NCBI GenBank assembly: GCA_002724185.1
Contig: PBOB01000066.1
Location: forward strand, 46,587-110,586
From: Acidiferrobacteraceae bacterium
GTDB taxonomy: Bacteria > Pseudomonadota > Gammaproteobacteria > Arenicellales > UBA868
Length of the DNA: 64,000 nt
Reading direction: 5' to 3'
Made by a program: the position numbers and the translations under genes. Shown here one piece after another: positions 27,263 through 36,860 of the stretch. Each line of letters starts with the position of its first letter. Position 1 is the stretch's first letter. The notes beneath the pieces are model-generated. The model had not been told where the DNA came from. It saw nothing but the letters and a program-made list of their open reading frames with translations, and did no database searches.

Positions 27263-28846
27263 TTACGCGTCCTTCCACGCAAACTCGGCCCATCCGTTTC
27301 CACCTAATTGTCCAAGCGGAACATTGGAGAAGCCGTGCATTTTACTACTAACCGCATCCAAGACATTAGTATGATAAGGAATAACCATCCCAGCATCATT
27401 ATGCACTAAGGTCTGCATTTCACAATGCATTTCATGACGCTTCGCTGGGTCTGTTTCCGCTAGAGACATCTTTAGCAGCTCGCCCATACGATCACTATTC
27501 CAAAACGTATCATTCCAGTTGCCACCAGGACCAAACTGAATGGACATCATCGCATTAGCAGTGGGACGCATATTCCACGTGACTACATTCAGTGGCTCGA
27601 CCATCCAAACTGCACCCCAGTAACCATCGGTTGGCACCTTCTTAAGCTTGAGATCAAAACCTATCTTGGCAAGATTCTGCTGCATAAGGAGACAAGTCTC
27701 CTCAATACCGCCTTGTACTGGTGCTACATACAGTTCGGCAGTTTTTATGCCACATTTGTTCAAATGCCACTTAGCTTTATCTGGATCGTAAACACGCTGC
27801 TCAAGTTCATGGCAATGATCAGCACCATAAGCAGGCGAAATCGGGTGATCGTTACCAACCTGCCCATGACCTTTGAGAAATGACCGTACGATCTTCTCAC
27901 GATCCTGAATCCACCGCATTGCCATTACAAAGTCGTCGTCTTGACCCGGCATAGTATTTTTCAAACAGCAGATTCCGCCATAAAGACCAGCCGGCACCGA
28001 CATAACCTCAACGCCATCAGTGGCTTCTACTTGTTTGATCGACTTAGCGCTAAGTACCGTCATCATATCAATAGAGCCAGACAACAATGCATTCAACCGA
28101 GCATTGGGGTCTGTGATTGCCGTAATCTCAATTTGATCGAGATGTTGGCCAGTGCTTCGCCAATAATTTGGATTTCGAGTATGTAATGACTTGATGCCCG
28201 GCTCAAAAGACTCGACTATATACGGCCCAGTCCCGGCACCTTTGCTAAAGTCAGTGGTACCTTGTTTGACGATCTTCGCTTGGAACTGCGTCAGCTTGAT
28301 CGGCATATCGGCATCGGGAGATGACAGGGTTAATCTTACTGTGGATCCATCTATTTTCTTCCACTCAACCACATTAGCGAAAAAAGCTTTGATCGACGAT
28401 GGAGAGTCCTCACCCAGGTGACGATTCATGCTCCAGACTACATCATCAGCACTTAGGGTGCCTCCACTATGAAACTCAACACCCTGCCGGATCTTGAACA
28501 TATATTCGGTTGCATTAGAGTTTACCGACCACTCTTCCGCTAACTCAGGGTGTAGGCTCATATCGTCCCAGATCTGAATAAGGCCATTGTGTATGGTATT
28601 TTGCCGAGTGTAATCAATTGTTGACGTACAAACGATGGGATCCAACGTGTCGTCTGGCCCATGTAAGTTTGACGCCATTACTACAGATCCACCCCTAACC
28701 GGGGTCCCTGCTAGAGCACTCGAAGATACCAACAATGAACTGGCGACACTTGCGGACAAACCAAGCGCGCTCATAGCTGCCAAAAACTCACGACGAGTCA
28801 TTAAACCGTCGCGATGCATCTGCTGAAATATTTTTACGTCCTTCAT
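27263..28846 (-). CDS. Peptide ABC transporter substrate-binding protein, Tat-exported (SBP_bac_5)
   Basis: A family 5 extracytoplasmic binding protein of about 527 aa. The N-terminus carries a twin-arginine signal, MTRREFLAAMSALGL, followed by a hydrophobic stretch ending in SSSALAG, so it is exported folded. Typical SBP segments follow: DTLDPIVCTSTIDY, LAEEWSVNSN and FHSGGTLSADDVVWSMNRH. The ATG at 28846 has GGAGGGG about 8 bases upstream; the frame is open seven more codons but that part overlaps the ribosome-binding site. It is the first gene of the operon. The other binding protein in the window uses a Sec signal, so the two importers differ in export route and probably in ligand. Confidence 0.94.
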   Translation of the reverse strand: MKDVKIFQQMHRDGLMTRREFLAAMSALGLSASVASSLLVSSSALAGTPVRGGSVVMASNLHGPDDTLDPIVCTSTIDYTRQNTIHNGLIQIWDDMSLHPELAEEWSVNSNATEYMFKIRQGVEFHSGGTLSADDVVWSMNRHLGEDSPSSIKAFFANVVEWKKIDGSTVRLTLSSPDADMPIKLTQFQAKIVKQGTTDFSKGAGTGPYIVESFEPGIKSLHTRNPNYWRSTGQHLDQIEITAITDPNARLNALLSGSIDMMTVLSAKSIKQVEATDGVEVMSVPAGLYGGICCLKNTMPGQDDDFVMAMRWIQDREKIVRSFLKGHGQVGNDHPISPAYGADHCHELEQRVYDPDKAKWHLNKCGIKTAELYVAPVQGGIEETCLLMQQNLAKIGFDLKLKKVPTDGYWGAVWMVEPLNVVTWNMRPTANAMMSIQFGPGGNWNDTFWNSDRMGELLKMSLAETDPAKRHEMHCEMQTLVHNDAGMVIPYHTNVLDAVSSKMHGFSNVPLGQLGGNGWAEFAWKDA

Positions 28847-29293
28847 TCTTCTTCCCCTCCTAGACAAAAATCAAATTTAATCTGACCTCCTCACGCTGAA
28901 CAAAATTTGCGCGCAAGGGACACGATTCATGGGAAATATCAATAATCTCCCTGGTCTCCCAACACATCTACCGTGAACTATTGAATCCAGTGAAACATAT
29001 GCGGGACCATGAGTCAAATTAGAGAATATCTATGTTAAGAACAATCATCAGGTATGTAGGACCTATGTATTAGGCAAAACTGTACAATGATGTCTAAATT
29101 GGCATTTTTTCTGGACTTTTTTAAGTAACAAATTTAAGTACTCGCCTTGCCAATAATATGTTGAGGGAGGGTAGAATTGGAGATCACAGATTGCTAAATC
29201 CGTGAATATGTTCTGGGGCAGCCAGATTATGGAGCTTAATGCGGAAATGCCACGATCATAACAGTCTACCAGTTAATCAATTAGGTATTCTCA
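28847..29293. other. Divergent intergenic region
   Basis: There is no gene in these 447 bases, which separate the leftward peptide-transporter operon from the rightward SNase-like and HyuAB genes. A perfect 10-bp palindrome TTGCGCGCAA (28907-28916) lies about 60 bases upstream of the binding-protein start and could be a regulator site. No convincing -35/-10 pair was found by eye. Confidence 0.4.
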
Positions 29294-29773
29294 TTGTCCA
29301 ATAGATTATTTATTATGCAGTTAGCAGGCATCGCAAAAAGCTTCCTGGTTGCCTGCGTTTTGACAGCAATTACTTTAACTTACGTAGCAGCAAGTAAGGT
29401 AAATGCAGCATGCCCGTGCTCATTCACCCCGGCTACTTTGGTGGAGGTAGTGGATAGTAAAAGAGTTTGGTTCGTCATTGATGGCGAAGAAGTGCGCGTA
29501 CAACTTTCAGGCATCTACACACCAAACCTCAAATCAGTTACAAACAACAATGATTGGTGCGCTGAAGAAGGTGAAAAAGCAATTCAAGCTATGGATTTTA
29601 TGGCTAGCTCGTTGAGGCGAGCTAAAACTATCGCATTAGATATTCATGGAATGGATCAGAGTGGTGACGCCATGGCAATTGTTTATGTTGATGGCATAAA
29701 TCTCGGCCAAGAACTACTGTACAAATATCTCGCTGTAGAGTTCGAACCGACATATCTAACGTGGTGCGGTTAG
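29294..29773 (+). CDS. Secreted SNase-fold protein lacking nuclease catalytic residues
   Basis: A 159-aa exported protein. A hydrophobic segment (about residues 14-33) with VNA-AC forms a signal peptide. The body resembles the thermonuclease/SNase OB-fold: EEVRVQLSGIYTP, then WCAEEGEKAIQAMDFM, then GDAMAIVYVDGINLGQELL and a closing LTWC. Compared with staphylococcal nuclease, the first aspartate motif DGDT is DSKR, the Glu after TP is Asn, and the Arg before the AYVY strand is missing. It is therefore probably not a nuclease. Cysteines near both ends may form a disulfide. The TTG at 29294 has AGGT 7 bases upstream; an ATG at 29315 is an alternative. Confidence 0.65.
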   Translation: MSNRLFIMQLAGIAKSFLVACVLTAITLTYVAASKVNAACPCSFTPATLVEVVDSKRVWFVIDGEEVRVQLSGIYTPNLKSVTNNNDWCAEEGEKAIQAMDFMASSLRRAKTIALDIHGMDQSGDAMAIVYVDGINLGQELLYKYLAVEFEPTYLTWCG

Positions 29774-29799
29774 AGAGTAGCTCACAAGCATGATAACCC

Positions 29800-32700
29800 A
29801 TGGGTATGAAATCAGTGGCTAAAGATATCCGCATTGCAGTAGACATTGGTGGGACATTTACCGATGCTGTATTGGATAGTGGCTCTGCAAGACAAACTAC
29901 GAAAGTACTCACTACTATCGACAATCCAGCTGTCGGTTTTATGGAAAGTATAAATCACCTGTTACGTGTGGCGAAAGTATCGCCGTCAGATGTAGCAACC
30001 ATTACTCATGGAACAACTTTAGCAACAAACGCACTCATTGAACGAAAGGGCGCCACAACAGCGCTCATCGTCACCGAAGGCCATCGTGACTCACTGGAAA
30101 TCGGCTATGAAAACAGATTTGATCAATACAACTTCGATGCTTCCCGTAAGCCGCCATTGGTACCTCGATCCTTGAGATGGGGCGTTAAAGAGCGAATGGA
30201 TTTTCGCGGTAACGTTATAACCAAACTCGATGATTCATCAGTCACTGCCTTATTCGAAAAGATTGAGTCAAACAATGTTGAAAGTATCGCAATCGGCCTC
30301 CTTCATGCCTATGCCAATAGCAAGCATGAAATAGAGATTGGAAATAGACTACAAACCCAATTCCCAAATATTTCAATTTCACTGTCATCCGAAGTATGCC
30401 CTGAAATTCGAGAGTACGAACGACAAGCCACTACAACAACAAATGCTTACATTCAGCCCCTAATCGCTGGGTACCTACGTGAGATCCAAGGAAGATTAAT
30501 AGATACAGGCTTCCAATGCGCATGCCTTTTGATGACATCGGGCGGGCACCAAATAACAATTGATACCGCTGTTAATTTTCCAGTAAGACTCATCGAATCC
30601 GGTCCGGCTGGTGGCGCTATATTGGCGGCGAATATATCTAGAGCCCTTGGTGAATCAAGCATCTTATCTTTTGATATGGGTGGCACTACAGCTAAAGTTA
30701 GTCTACTTGATGATGGTGAACTCACGCTCTCGCGCACCTTTGAAATCGACCGATCCCACCGCTTCATGAAAGGAAGTGGTACTCCAATTAAAATCCCAGT
30801 CGTAGAAATGATAGAAATTGGTGCTGGCGGGGGATCGCTTGCAAGTGTTGATCTGTTGAATCGTGTGTCGGTTGGCCCAGAGAGCGCTGGCGCATCCCCA
30901 GGACCTGCATCGTATGGATCAGGAGGTCTCCGTCCTGCTGTAACAGATGCCAATTTGATCCTAGGCCGTCTTGACGCTAATGATTTTGCTGGCGGAGCCA
31001 TAAAACTTGACCAAAAAGCCGCCACTGAAGCAATAAATGAGCACATAGCTAAGCCACTCTCGATCAATACAATTGAAGCCGCCGACGCAATTATTGAAAT
31101 TGTTGAAGAAAATATGGCAAATGCGGCACGCGTCCATGCGGTAGAACATGGCACTGACATTTCTGATAGAACTCTAATCGCTTTCGGGGGCGGTGCACCA
31201 CTCCATGCTTTATCACTCGCTCGTAAGCTTGGAATCTCTCGCGTCATAATCCCCACTGATGCAGGTGTTGGCTCAGCATTGGGCTTTTTGCTAGCGCCTA
31301 TTGCTTACGAAGTTGTTCGGAGTCGCGTCACTTTAATGGCGCATTTTGATCCAAACCCAATCAACCAATTGTTCGAAGAAATGAGTCAAGAAGCACACCA
31401 AGTTGTGCAGCTGGGAGCGCCCCTCACTGAGACCCATGAAGCGCGCTTTGCTTATTTACGTTATGCTGGCCAAGGACATGAAATAAAGATCGAATTACCG
31501 ATCCACCCACTTACCAAAACCGACATTAGTCTGATTGTAGATCGTTTCGAATCCGTCTATAGGGAACAATACGGACAAACAATTCCTGGTATTGATCTAG
31601 AGATATTAACATGGTCACTAACAGTCTCAGCTCAGTCGAGTAGTCAAGTGGCCTCGATGAACTACGATAACACTACTCAGAACAACACCAATGTCAACTC
31701 ATATGAGCAACGACTCGTCCAGCTTGGTACCGCATATGGTGCGCGAGATTGCCCAGTCTTGTCACGTAACTCAATTACACCACAATCAGAAATTGCTGGG
31801 CCTGTGTTGGTCACGGAAGCACAAACTACAGTGTTCGTAACGCCAGAGTGGAAGGTTTCTGCTGACAAACATAGCAACTTAGTATTTCAACGCATAGAAG
31901 CGAAAAAGATCACCCAACGAACACAGAATACTTTTATTTCTCATGTCCGTCGACAAGTCATTTGGGATCGGCTAATCAACATTGTTGAAGAACAAGCCCA
32001 GGCTCTCATTAGGACTGCCTTTTCGACAACTGTTCGCGAGGCCGGGGATCTGTCTGCGGGCATATTTAATCTCTCTGGGGAAATGCTGGCGCAAGCGATC
32101 ACTGGCACCCCTGGGCATGTTAATGCCATGGCAACTTCTGTACGTTACTTTCTTGAGGAATTACCTCTTGAGGGCATGCGAAAAGGTGATGTATTTGTAA
32201 CTAATGATCCATGGCTTGGAACTGGACATCTTTTTGATTTCACGGTCGTTACGCCAGCGTTCTTATGTGGTCGCTTGGTGGGACTATTTGCGTCCACAGT
32301 CCACGTAGTAGATATTGGTGGTCGTGGCTTTGGTCCCGATGCTGGGCAAATCTATGAAGAAGGATTATGCGTTCCCATACTTCCACTTTTTGAGGAAGGA
32401 ATAGCTAATGAAACGATTTTAGCCATGGTACGTGCCAATGTGCGTGAACCCGATCAAGTTATAGGAGATCTATATTCGCTTACTGTCGGTAATCGTGTTG
32501 GCGCTGAAAATTTAGTCGAAATGATGACTGAATTTGAGCTTGAAGACTTAGACGAGATAGGCCGATACATCATAGAAAGGTCTCGGAAGGGAATGCTGGA
32601 TGAAATTCTCAAACTACCTAGTGGCTCATGGGAAAATCAAATGGTGGTTGATGGATATGCTTCAGCAGTAAATTTACAAGCCAAACTGACTGTTTCGAAC

Positions 32701-33549
32701 GATGGTATTGACGTTGATTTTAGCGGGACTTCACCAGTATCGGCTTTTGGTATCAACGTCCCGCTAAGCTATACACAAGCATATGCCTCCTTCGGAATTC
32801 GCTGTGTAGTGGGAAATAACATACCCAACAATACCGGATCACTTGATCCAATTCGTGTTCATGCGCCCGACGGATGTATTTTAAATGCTCCTAGACCCTA
32901 TGCAGTTGCTGTTAGGCACGTAATTGGGCAAATGCTACCGGATGTCGTCCTAGGTTGCATTGAAAAGATGCTGCCTGGCCATTCACCCGCCGAAGGGAGT
33001 TCAAGTCTATGGAACCCCATGATCATCGGTGGGGCAGGTCTGGTCGATAACGCAGATTATCCAAATTTAGAGTCATTTTCTGTGACAATCTTTCATTCCG
33101 GCGGTACAGGTGCACTACCCTGGAAAGATGGGCAATCAGCAACTGCTTTCCCATCTGGAGTACGAAACACACCAGTCGAAATCACAGAATCCTTAGCTCC
33201 TTTATTATTTGTTAAAAAAGAATATCGATCCAATTCGGGGGGCGCGGGAAAATTCCGGGGCGGCCATGGACAAATTATTGAAATTGAACATAGGACAGGT
33301 GCGCCCTTTGCAATCTTCGCAATATTTGATCGAATAGATTATCCAGCACGTGGCCGCCAGGGCGGCCAGAATGGCGCTCCTGGAGTTGTGCAATTAGCAA
33401 GTGGCGCCACTCTCAAGGGAAAAGGCAAGCAGATTGTACCGGCTGGTGATCGATTAATTATGAAACTGCCGGGGGGGGGTGGCTATGGATCCCCGGAGAG
33501 TCGGGATGCACTATTGATCAGTACCGACATAGATAATGAGTTAATTTAG
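29800..33549 (+). CDS. Fused hydantoinase/oxoprolinase HyuA-HyuB protein
   Basis: A single chain of 1249 aa with both subunits. The A part (about 1-690) has AVDIGGTFTDAVL, FDMGGTTAKVSLL and GAGGGSLASVDL. The B part (from about 710) has VRRQVIWDRLINIVEEQAQAL, FVTNDPWLGTGH and HVVDIGGRGFG, ending in KLPGGGGYGSPES. Eukaryotic-type 5-oxoprolinases of about 1290 aa share this architecture, so ATP-dependent opening of 5-oxoproline or a similar lactam is the leading guess; a hydantoinase or carboxylase role is possible. It follows the SNase-like gene by 26 bases and converges on panE. Near the 3' end a run of nine G (33471-33479) encodes the glycine motif. Confidence 0.92.
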   Translation: MGMKSVAKDIRIAVDIGGTFTDAVLDSGSARQTTKVLTTIDNPAVGFMESINHLLRVAKVSPSDVATITHGTTLATNALIERKGATTALIVTEGHRDSLEIGYENRFDQYNFDASRKPPLVPRSLRWGVKERMDFRGNVITKLDDSSVTALFEKIESNNVESIAIGLLHAYANSKHEIEIGNRLQTQFPNISISLSSEVCPEIREYERQATTTTNAYIQPLIAGYLREIQGRLIDTGFQCACLLMTSGGHQITIDTAVNFPVRLIESGPAGGAILAANISRALGESSILSFDMGGTTAKVSLLDDGELTLSRTFEIDRSHRFMKGSGTPIKIPVVEMIEIGAGGGSLASVDLLNRVSVGPESAGASPGPASYGSGGLRPAVTDANLILGRLDANDFAGGAIKLDQKAATEAINEHIAKPLSINTIEAADAIIEIVEENMANAARVHAVEHGTDISDRTLIAFGGGAPLHALSLARKLGISRVIIPTDAGVGSALGFLLAPIAYEVVRSRVTLMAHFDPNPINQLFEEMSQEAHQVVQLGAPLTETHEARFAYLRYAGQGHEIKIELPIHPLTKTDISLIVDRFESVYREQYGQTIPGIDLEILTWSLTVSAQSSSQVASMNYDNTTQNNTNVNSYEQRLVQLGTAYGARDCPVLSRNSITPQSEIAGPVLVTEAQTTVFVTPEWKVSADKHSNLVFQRIEAKKITQRTQNTFISHVRRQVIWDRLINIVEEQAQALIRTAFSTTVREAGDLSAGIFNLSGEMLAQAITGTPGHVNAMATSVRYFLEELPLEGMRKGDVFVTNDPWLGTGHLFDFTVVTPAFLCGRLVGLFASTVHVVDIGGRGFGPDAGQIYEEGLCVPILPLFEEGIANETILAMVRANVREPDQVIGDLYSLTVGNRVGAENLVEMMTEFELEDLDEIGRYIIERSRKGMLDEILKLPSGSWENQMVVDGYASAVNLQAKLTVSNDGIDVDFSGTSPVSAFGINVPLSYTQAYASFGIRCVVGNNIPNNTGSLDPIRVHAPDGCILNAPRPYAVAVRHVIGQMLPDVVLGCIEKMLPGHSPAEGSSSLWNPMIIGGAGLVDNADYPNLESFSVTIFHSGGTGALPWKDGQSATAFPSGVRNTPVEITESLAPLLFVKKEYRSNSGGAGKFRGGHGQIIEIEHRTGAPFAIFAIFDRIDYPARGRQGGQNGAPGVVQLASGATLKGKGKQIVPAGDRLIMKLPGGGGYGSPESRDALLISTDIDNELI

Positions 33550-33564
33550 TGGCTTTCGCATGGC

Positions 33565-34494
33565 TTAGGAGGAGTCGAAGAGGGTCTCTCTAAATCTGAC
33601 TATAGCTGTCATAACTTCGTTATATGGCGTTTTGATTCCGGCCTCCGCACCGACAATAGGTACCATGCCATTAATCGCATCTATTTCTGACCGTCGTTGG
33701 TCTAAATGATCCAACAACATAGACGGCCTTGCTTCGAGAAGTTTTGCGCCAAATTCTTGAATATATGTCTCTGGATCTTCAAATGACAGCGTAATGCCTT
33801 TGGCCTGACTAACAGCGTAAGCTTCAAGCCCACATTCCCGTGCAATACTCCATGCGTGCGAATCCGCAAGTATTTCCTTTATCTTGCAATTAAATACCGT
33901 ACATGGCGCACTAAACGTTACATTGCAAATAAATTTCTCCCAAATTAGTTGATGAATATCATCATAACCCTTGGCAGTAAAACCAGCATCCCTCCAGATA
34001 CCGACAACCTTTTCGACTCTTGGCGTCATTCCCCCAGTTAGCTCACCAATCCGAATAAGCTCCATCCTGTTATGATGTACATAGCCTGGATAGATAATTG
34101 AAGCACCAAATCCCTCTGCAACGCCCAAAAGAATGCTACTAGAGGGTATGTACTTACAGATTCTAGTTGCGGCACCTAAACCATTTTGAATCGTCAAGAC
34201 GATAGTTTCATTGTGTAGTAGTGGAGAGATAGACCTAGCTGCCGACTCAACCCCATAAGCCTTGGTAGCAATAATTACTAGATCACATAAACCAACATCG
34301 GTCACTTCTGCTGCTGCTTTAATATTGCTGACTATTCGGTCACCACTTGCGCCTTTAATACGAAGACCATTTTTTTGTATTGCTTCAAGATAATCTTTAC
34401 GAAGGTCAACAATCCAGACTTCATTGCCAGCATCAGCAAGAAGGCCTGCGTAAACAGAACCCATTGCACCCACACCAATAATTGCGATTTTCAT
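33565..34494 (-). CDS. Ketopantoate reductase-family oxidoreductase (PanE/ApbA)
   Basis: A 309-aa NADPH-dependent reductase of the 2-dehydropantoate 2-reductase family. The N-terminal motif GVGAMGSVYAGLLADAG binds the cofactor. DLVIIATKAYG and LTIQNGLGAA follow at about 75-110, and WEKFICNVTFSAPC holds the conserved catalytic-type lysine at about 185. It is the last gene of a leftward HAD-MFS-PanE operon, 19 bases after the transporter gene. That context suggests reduction of an imported 2-keto acid rather than housekeeping pantothenate synthesis; this is inference. Confidence 0.88.
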   Translation of the reverse strand: MKIAIIGVGAMGSVYAGLLADAGNEVWIVDLRKDYLEAIQKNGLRIKGASGDRIVSNIKAAAEVTDVGLCDLVIIATKAYGVESAARSISPLLHNETIVLTIQNGLGAATRICKYIPSSSILLGVAEGFGASIIYPGYVHHNRMELIRIGELTGGMTPRVEKVVGIWRDAGFTAKGYDDIHQLIWEKFICNVTFSAPCTVFNCKIKEILADSHAWSIARECGLEAYAVSQAKGITLSFEDPETYIQEFGAKLLEARPSMLLDHLDQRRSEIDAINGMVPIVGAEAGIKTPYNEVMTAIVRFRETLFDSS

Positions 34495-34513
34495 TAATTA
34501 CTTGTCTTTGCAA

Positions 34514-35764
34514 TCATAGTGCGCTCAAGTGATTTTGGCGTGCCAATTGATTCTTGATTGGGCCAAGCACCCGTAATGATAAGGAAAGAAGAATTCCGAA
34601 TACCGCGAACCCTGTTAGAATCAAAAAAGCCAAATCATAACTTGCCGACAAATCAAATATTAGTCCAGTCATCCATGGCCCCAATGTTCCACCTAAAGTA
34701 CCAATAAATATCATGACACCAAGGATTACTCCGAGAAACTTAGTACCAAAATACTGCCCGATACTTGGTGCTGCAATAGCGAAAAAACCGCCATGGCCAA
34801 TCCCATAAATTGGCGCAAAGAGAAACAATAAACTTGGATCTGAAGCCGACTGCAAAATCAATAATCCAGCAGTAAGTAATGAAAAACAAATGAGTAGCGA
34901 GCCTGCTGTATCTAGCCTATCGAAAACTATACCCAAAGAAATACGACCAATAATACTGGAAGCACCGATAGTTGAAAGTACAGCCGCTGCCGCGCCTTGA
35001 GAGAGGCCCTGGTCCATTGCATGAGGGACAATATGTAAAACGATAGTAAAAAGGCAGAACATGTCGGCTAATTTCGCAAGACAAAGCACCCAAAACTGTC
35101 GGGTCCGCAAAGCTTTTTGTAGAGTAATACCCTCTTCATTATTTAGATTCGTTTGAGAACTGCTCGCATAGCTACCTATCGGCTGAAGGCCCATGGATTC
35201 TGGATCTCTTTTCATAAGCTGTGCTGCAATAATTATGATCAGAAAGGTCATTGTTCCAATTACTGCGCATGAGACGCGCCAACTGAAATTAGATACTAAT
35301 AACACAGCTAACGGAGGAACTAAGACCTGCCCGATTCCTGCGCCAGCCTTGACTATTCCTGATGCTAGTCCTCTATGATGAATAAACCATCTTGTTACAG
35401 TTGACAATGTCGCGATGTCATGCGCCGCCATTCCTATCCCCGCGATGATTCCATAGTATAAATACAGCTCCCAGAGGCTCGACATACGACACATCAAAAC
35501 AAAACCAATCGCAAAGAGAGCCCCCGAAAAACTTAGAACAATACGTGGTCCATAGCGATCAGTTGCTGCACCCATTAGAATTCCACACATACCAAGCATC
35601 AAGAAGTTTAAGCTAGCCGCTCCGGCTATACTTGCCCGAGTCCATCCGAATTCAATTTCAAATCCTGGGAAAAACACGCTAAATGTAAATACACAACCTA
35701 GATACATCATTTGCATAACACTTCCAGCAGCAACAATACGATACGCATAATATTGGTTACTCAT
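34514..35764 (-). CDS. MFS transporter, oxalate/monocarboxylate-like
   Basis: A major facilitator with about 12 helices in 416 aa. The loop 2-3 motif region ILMGAATDRYGPRIVLSFSG is clear, as is IIGRISLGIVFDRLDTAG in the second half. The overall pattern (N-terminal FFPGFEIEFGWTRASIAGA) is that of the OFA/monocarboxylate group, which moves organic acids. AGGTG lies about 8-10 bases before the ATG. It sits between a haloacid dehalogenase-type gene and panE on the same strand, so the likely cargo is a small carboxylic or 2-keto acid. Confidence 0.88.
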   Translation of the reverse strand: MSNQYYAYRIVAAGSVMQMMYLGCVFTFSVFFPGFEIEFGWTRASIAGAASLNFLMLGMCGILMGAATDRYGPRIVLSFSGALFAIGFVLMCRMSSLWELYLYYGIIAGIGMAAHDIATLSTVTRWFIHHRGLASGIVKAGAGIGQVLVPPLAVLLVSNFSWRVSCAVIGTMTFLIIIIAAQLMKRDPESMGLQPIGSYASSSQTNLNNEEGITLQKALRTRQFWVLCLAKLADMFCLFTIVLHIVPHAMDQGLSQGAAAAVLSTIGASSIIGRISLGIVFDRLDTAGSLLICFSLLTAGLLILQSASDPSLLFLFAPIYGIGHGGFFAIAAPSIGQYFGTKFLGVILGVMIFIGTLGGTLGPWMTGLIFDLSASYDLAFLILTGFAVFGILLSLSLRVLGPIKNQLARQNHLSAL

Positions 35765-35821
35765 TTATAGAGCACCTTTCATTGTGTTATTGCTTATATA
35801 ATTCAATTTAAAACCATTACG

Positions 35822-36586
35822 TTATCTATAGTTTTCAGAAAGTACGGCGTCCGAAAAAGCCTCTAGCGTATAAAAGGTTGGATTTACTTCGGAAAAATTT
35901 GTAATTGCTGCTGTAGCACCCCAGTTTAGAGTTCTGTTCTTTGCTTTCGAATCAGAAATATGCTGTCGGTCAATCCAAACACTAGCCAGTCCAAGTTGCC
36001 TAGCAGGTGCATGATCATGATAAATGCTCTGCGCCACATGTAAAACTTCCTCTCTTCGAACACCAAAATCAAGCCAGAGCTGTTCAAACATATACTCAAA
36101 ACAGAACAAATTTGGTTTGTAGAAACCAATATCTTCTGCGGTATAAACTGCATCGAAATCAACACCCAGTTTACGATTAGACATCGCAAACCCTGCCCGA
36201 TCCACATTAGATAAAACTACCAATTCATATCTCGACTTGAGCCGTCTAAGTGCGTCAACTGTATCTGGAAATACCGGCCAATCAGCGACCGATTGAGCAA
36301 ATCCTCTATTTAGTGCGATTGTTGTTTCTAATTTGTTTACATCAGCGAACTCTGCGTGCACTACTTCCAAAACATTTGGATACAACGTGTCGCCTGCGAT
36401 ACGTTGTTGTTGCGACTCTAGCTCTGCAAACTGCTGTAGAACCTCAGCCTTGCTAATATCTGCACGATCATTAGCAATCAAAATGGGTTGAAATGCCGTC
36501 CAGAGCCCAGTCTCCCAATCAATAAGAGTACCATAGCAATCAAAACTGATAATTCGAAAATGATCAAAAAAATGTTGCTGACCCAA
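35822..36586 (-). CDS. HAD hydrolase, haloacid dehalogenase type II-like
   Basis: A 254-aa HAD-IA enzyme. Motif I is FDCYGTLIDWE (nucleophile D at about 16), motif II VVLSNVDRAG, the motif III lysine is in IGFYKPNLFCF, and motif IV is around SIYHDHAPARQLG. The FDCYGTLIDW pattern is typical of the type II haloacid dehalogenase branch, although many members are phosphatases, so halogen removal is not proven. The start is TTG with GGGAG 7 bases upstream and no closer ATG. It is the first gene of the HAD-MFS-PanE operon. Confidence 0.85.
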   Translation of the reverse strand: MGQQHFFDHFRIISFDCYGTLIDWETGLWTAFQPILIANDRADISKAEVLQQFAELESQQQRIAGDTLYPNVLEVVHAEFADVNKLETTIALNRGFAQSVADWPVFPDTVDALRRLKSRYELVVLSNVDRAGFAMSNRKLGVDFDAVYTAEDIGFYKPNLFCFEYMFEQLWLDFGVRREEVLHVAQSIYHDHAPARQLGLASVWIDRQHISDSKAKNRTLNWGATAAITNFSEVNPTFYTLEAFSDAVLSENYR

Positions 36587-36860
36587 ATCGCTTCTCCCTC
36601 TTTGGATGAGGTAATCTCATCTCAGTATTCGTATCGACACAACTGTGGCATGATCCATTGAGTACCTACTATCTAACGGGGAGTCTAAAGCAATTATCAG
36701 ACTCTTCTCGGCTTTATGTTTCATTTTCAATGCTACTGTCAACCAAAACAATAGTGCCTTTACATTCCATCATTTGCTTAAAACTAAATATGTGGAAAAG
36801 TGGTGTTAAAGCGCTAAAATGCCCTGCCAATTAATGTTGACACAGCAATTAACAATTTTT

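Noticed and set aside
30453..31256. Long minus-strand open frame (267 codons) inside the HyuAB fusion
   Set aside because: It is antisense to a highly conserved coding region, is rich in Ser, Pro and Ala as expected of a mirror frame, and has no recognisable domain.
34514..36586. Idea that the HAD-MFS-PanE operon is a haloacid degradation island
   Set aside because: The HAD motif fits the type II dehalogenase branch, but that branch also contains phosphatases and no other halogen-related gene is present.
36605..36621. GATGAG/CTCATC hairpin before the HAD gene
   Set aside because: A six-base stem in an AT-rich region with no repeat partner; too weak to call an operator or terminator.
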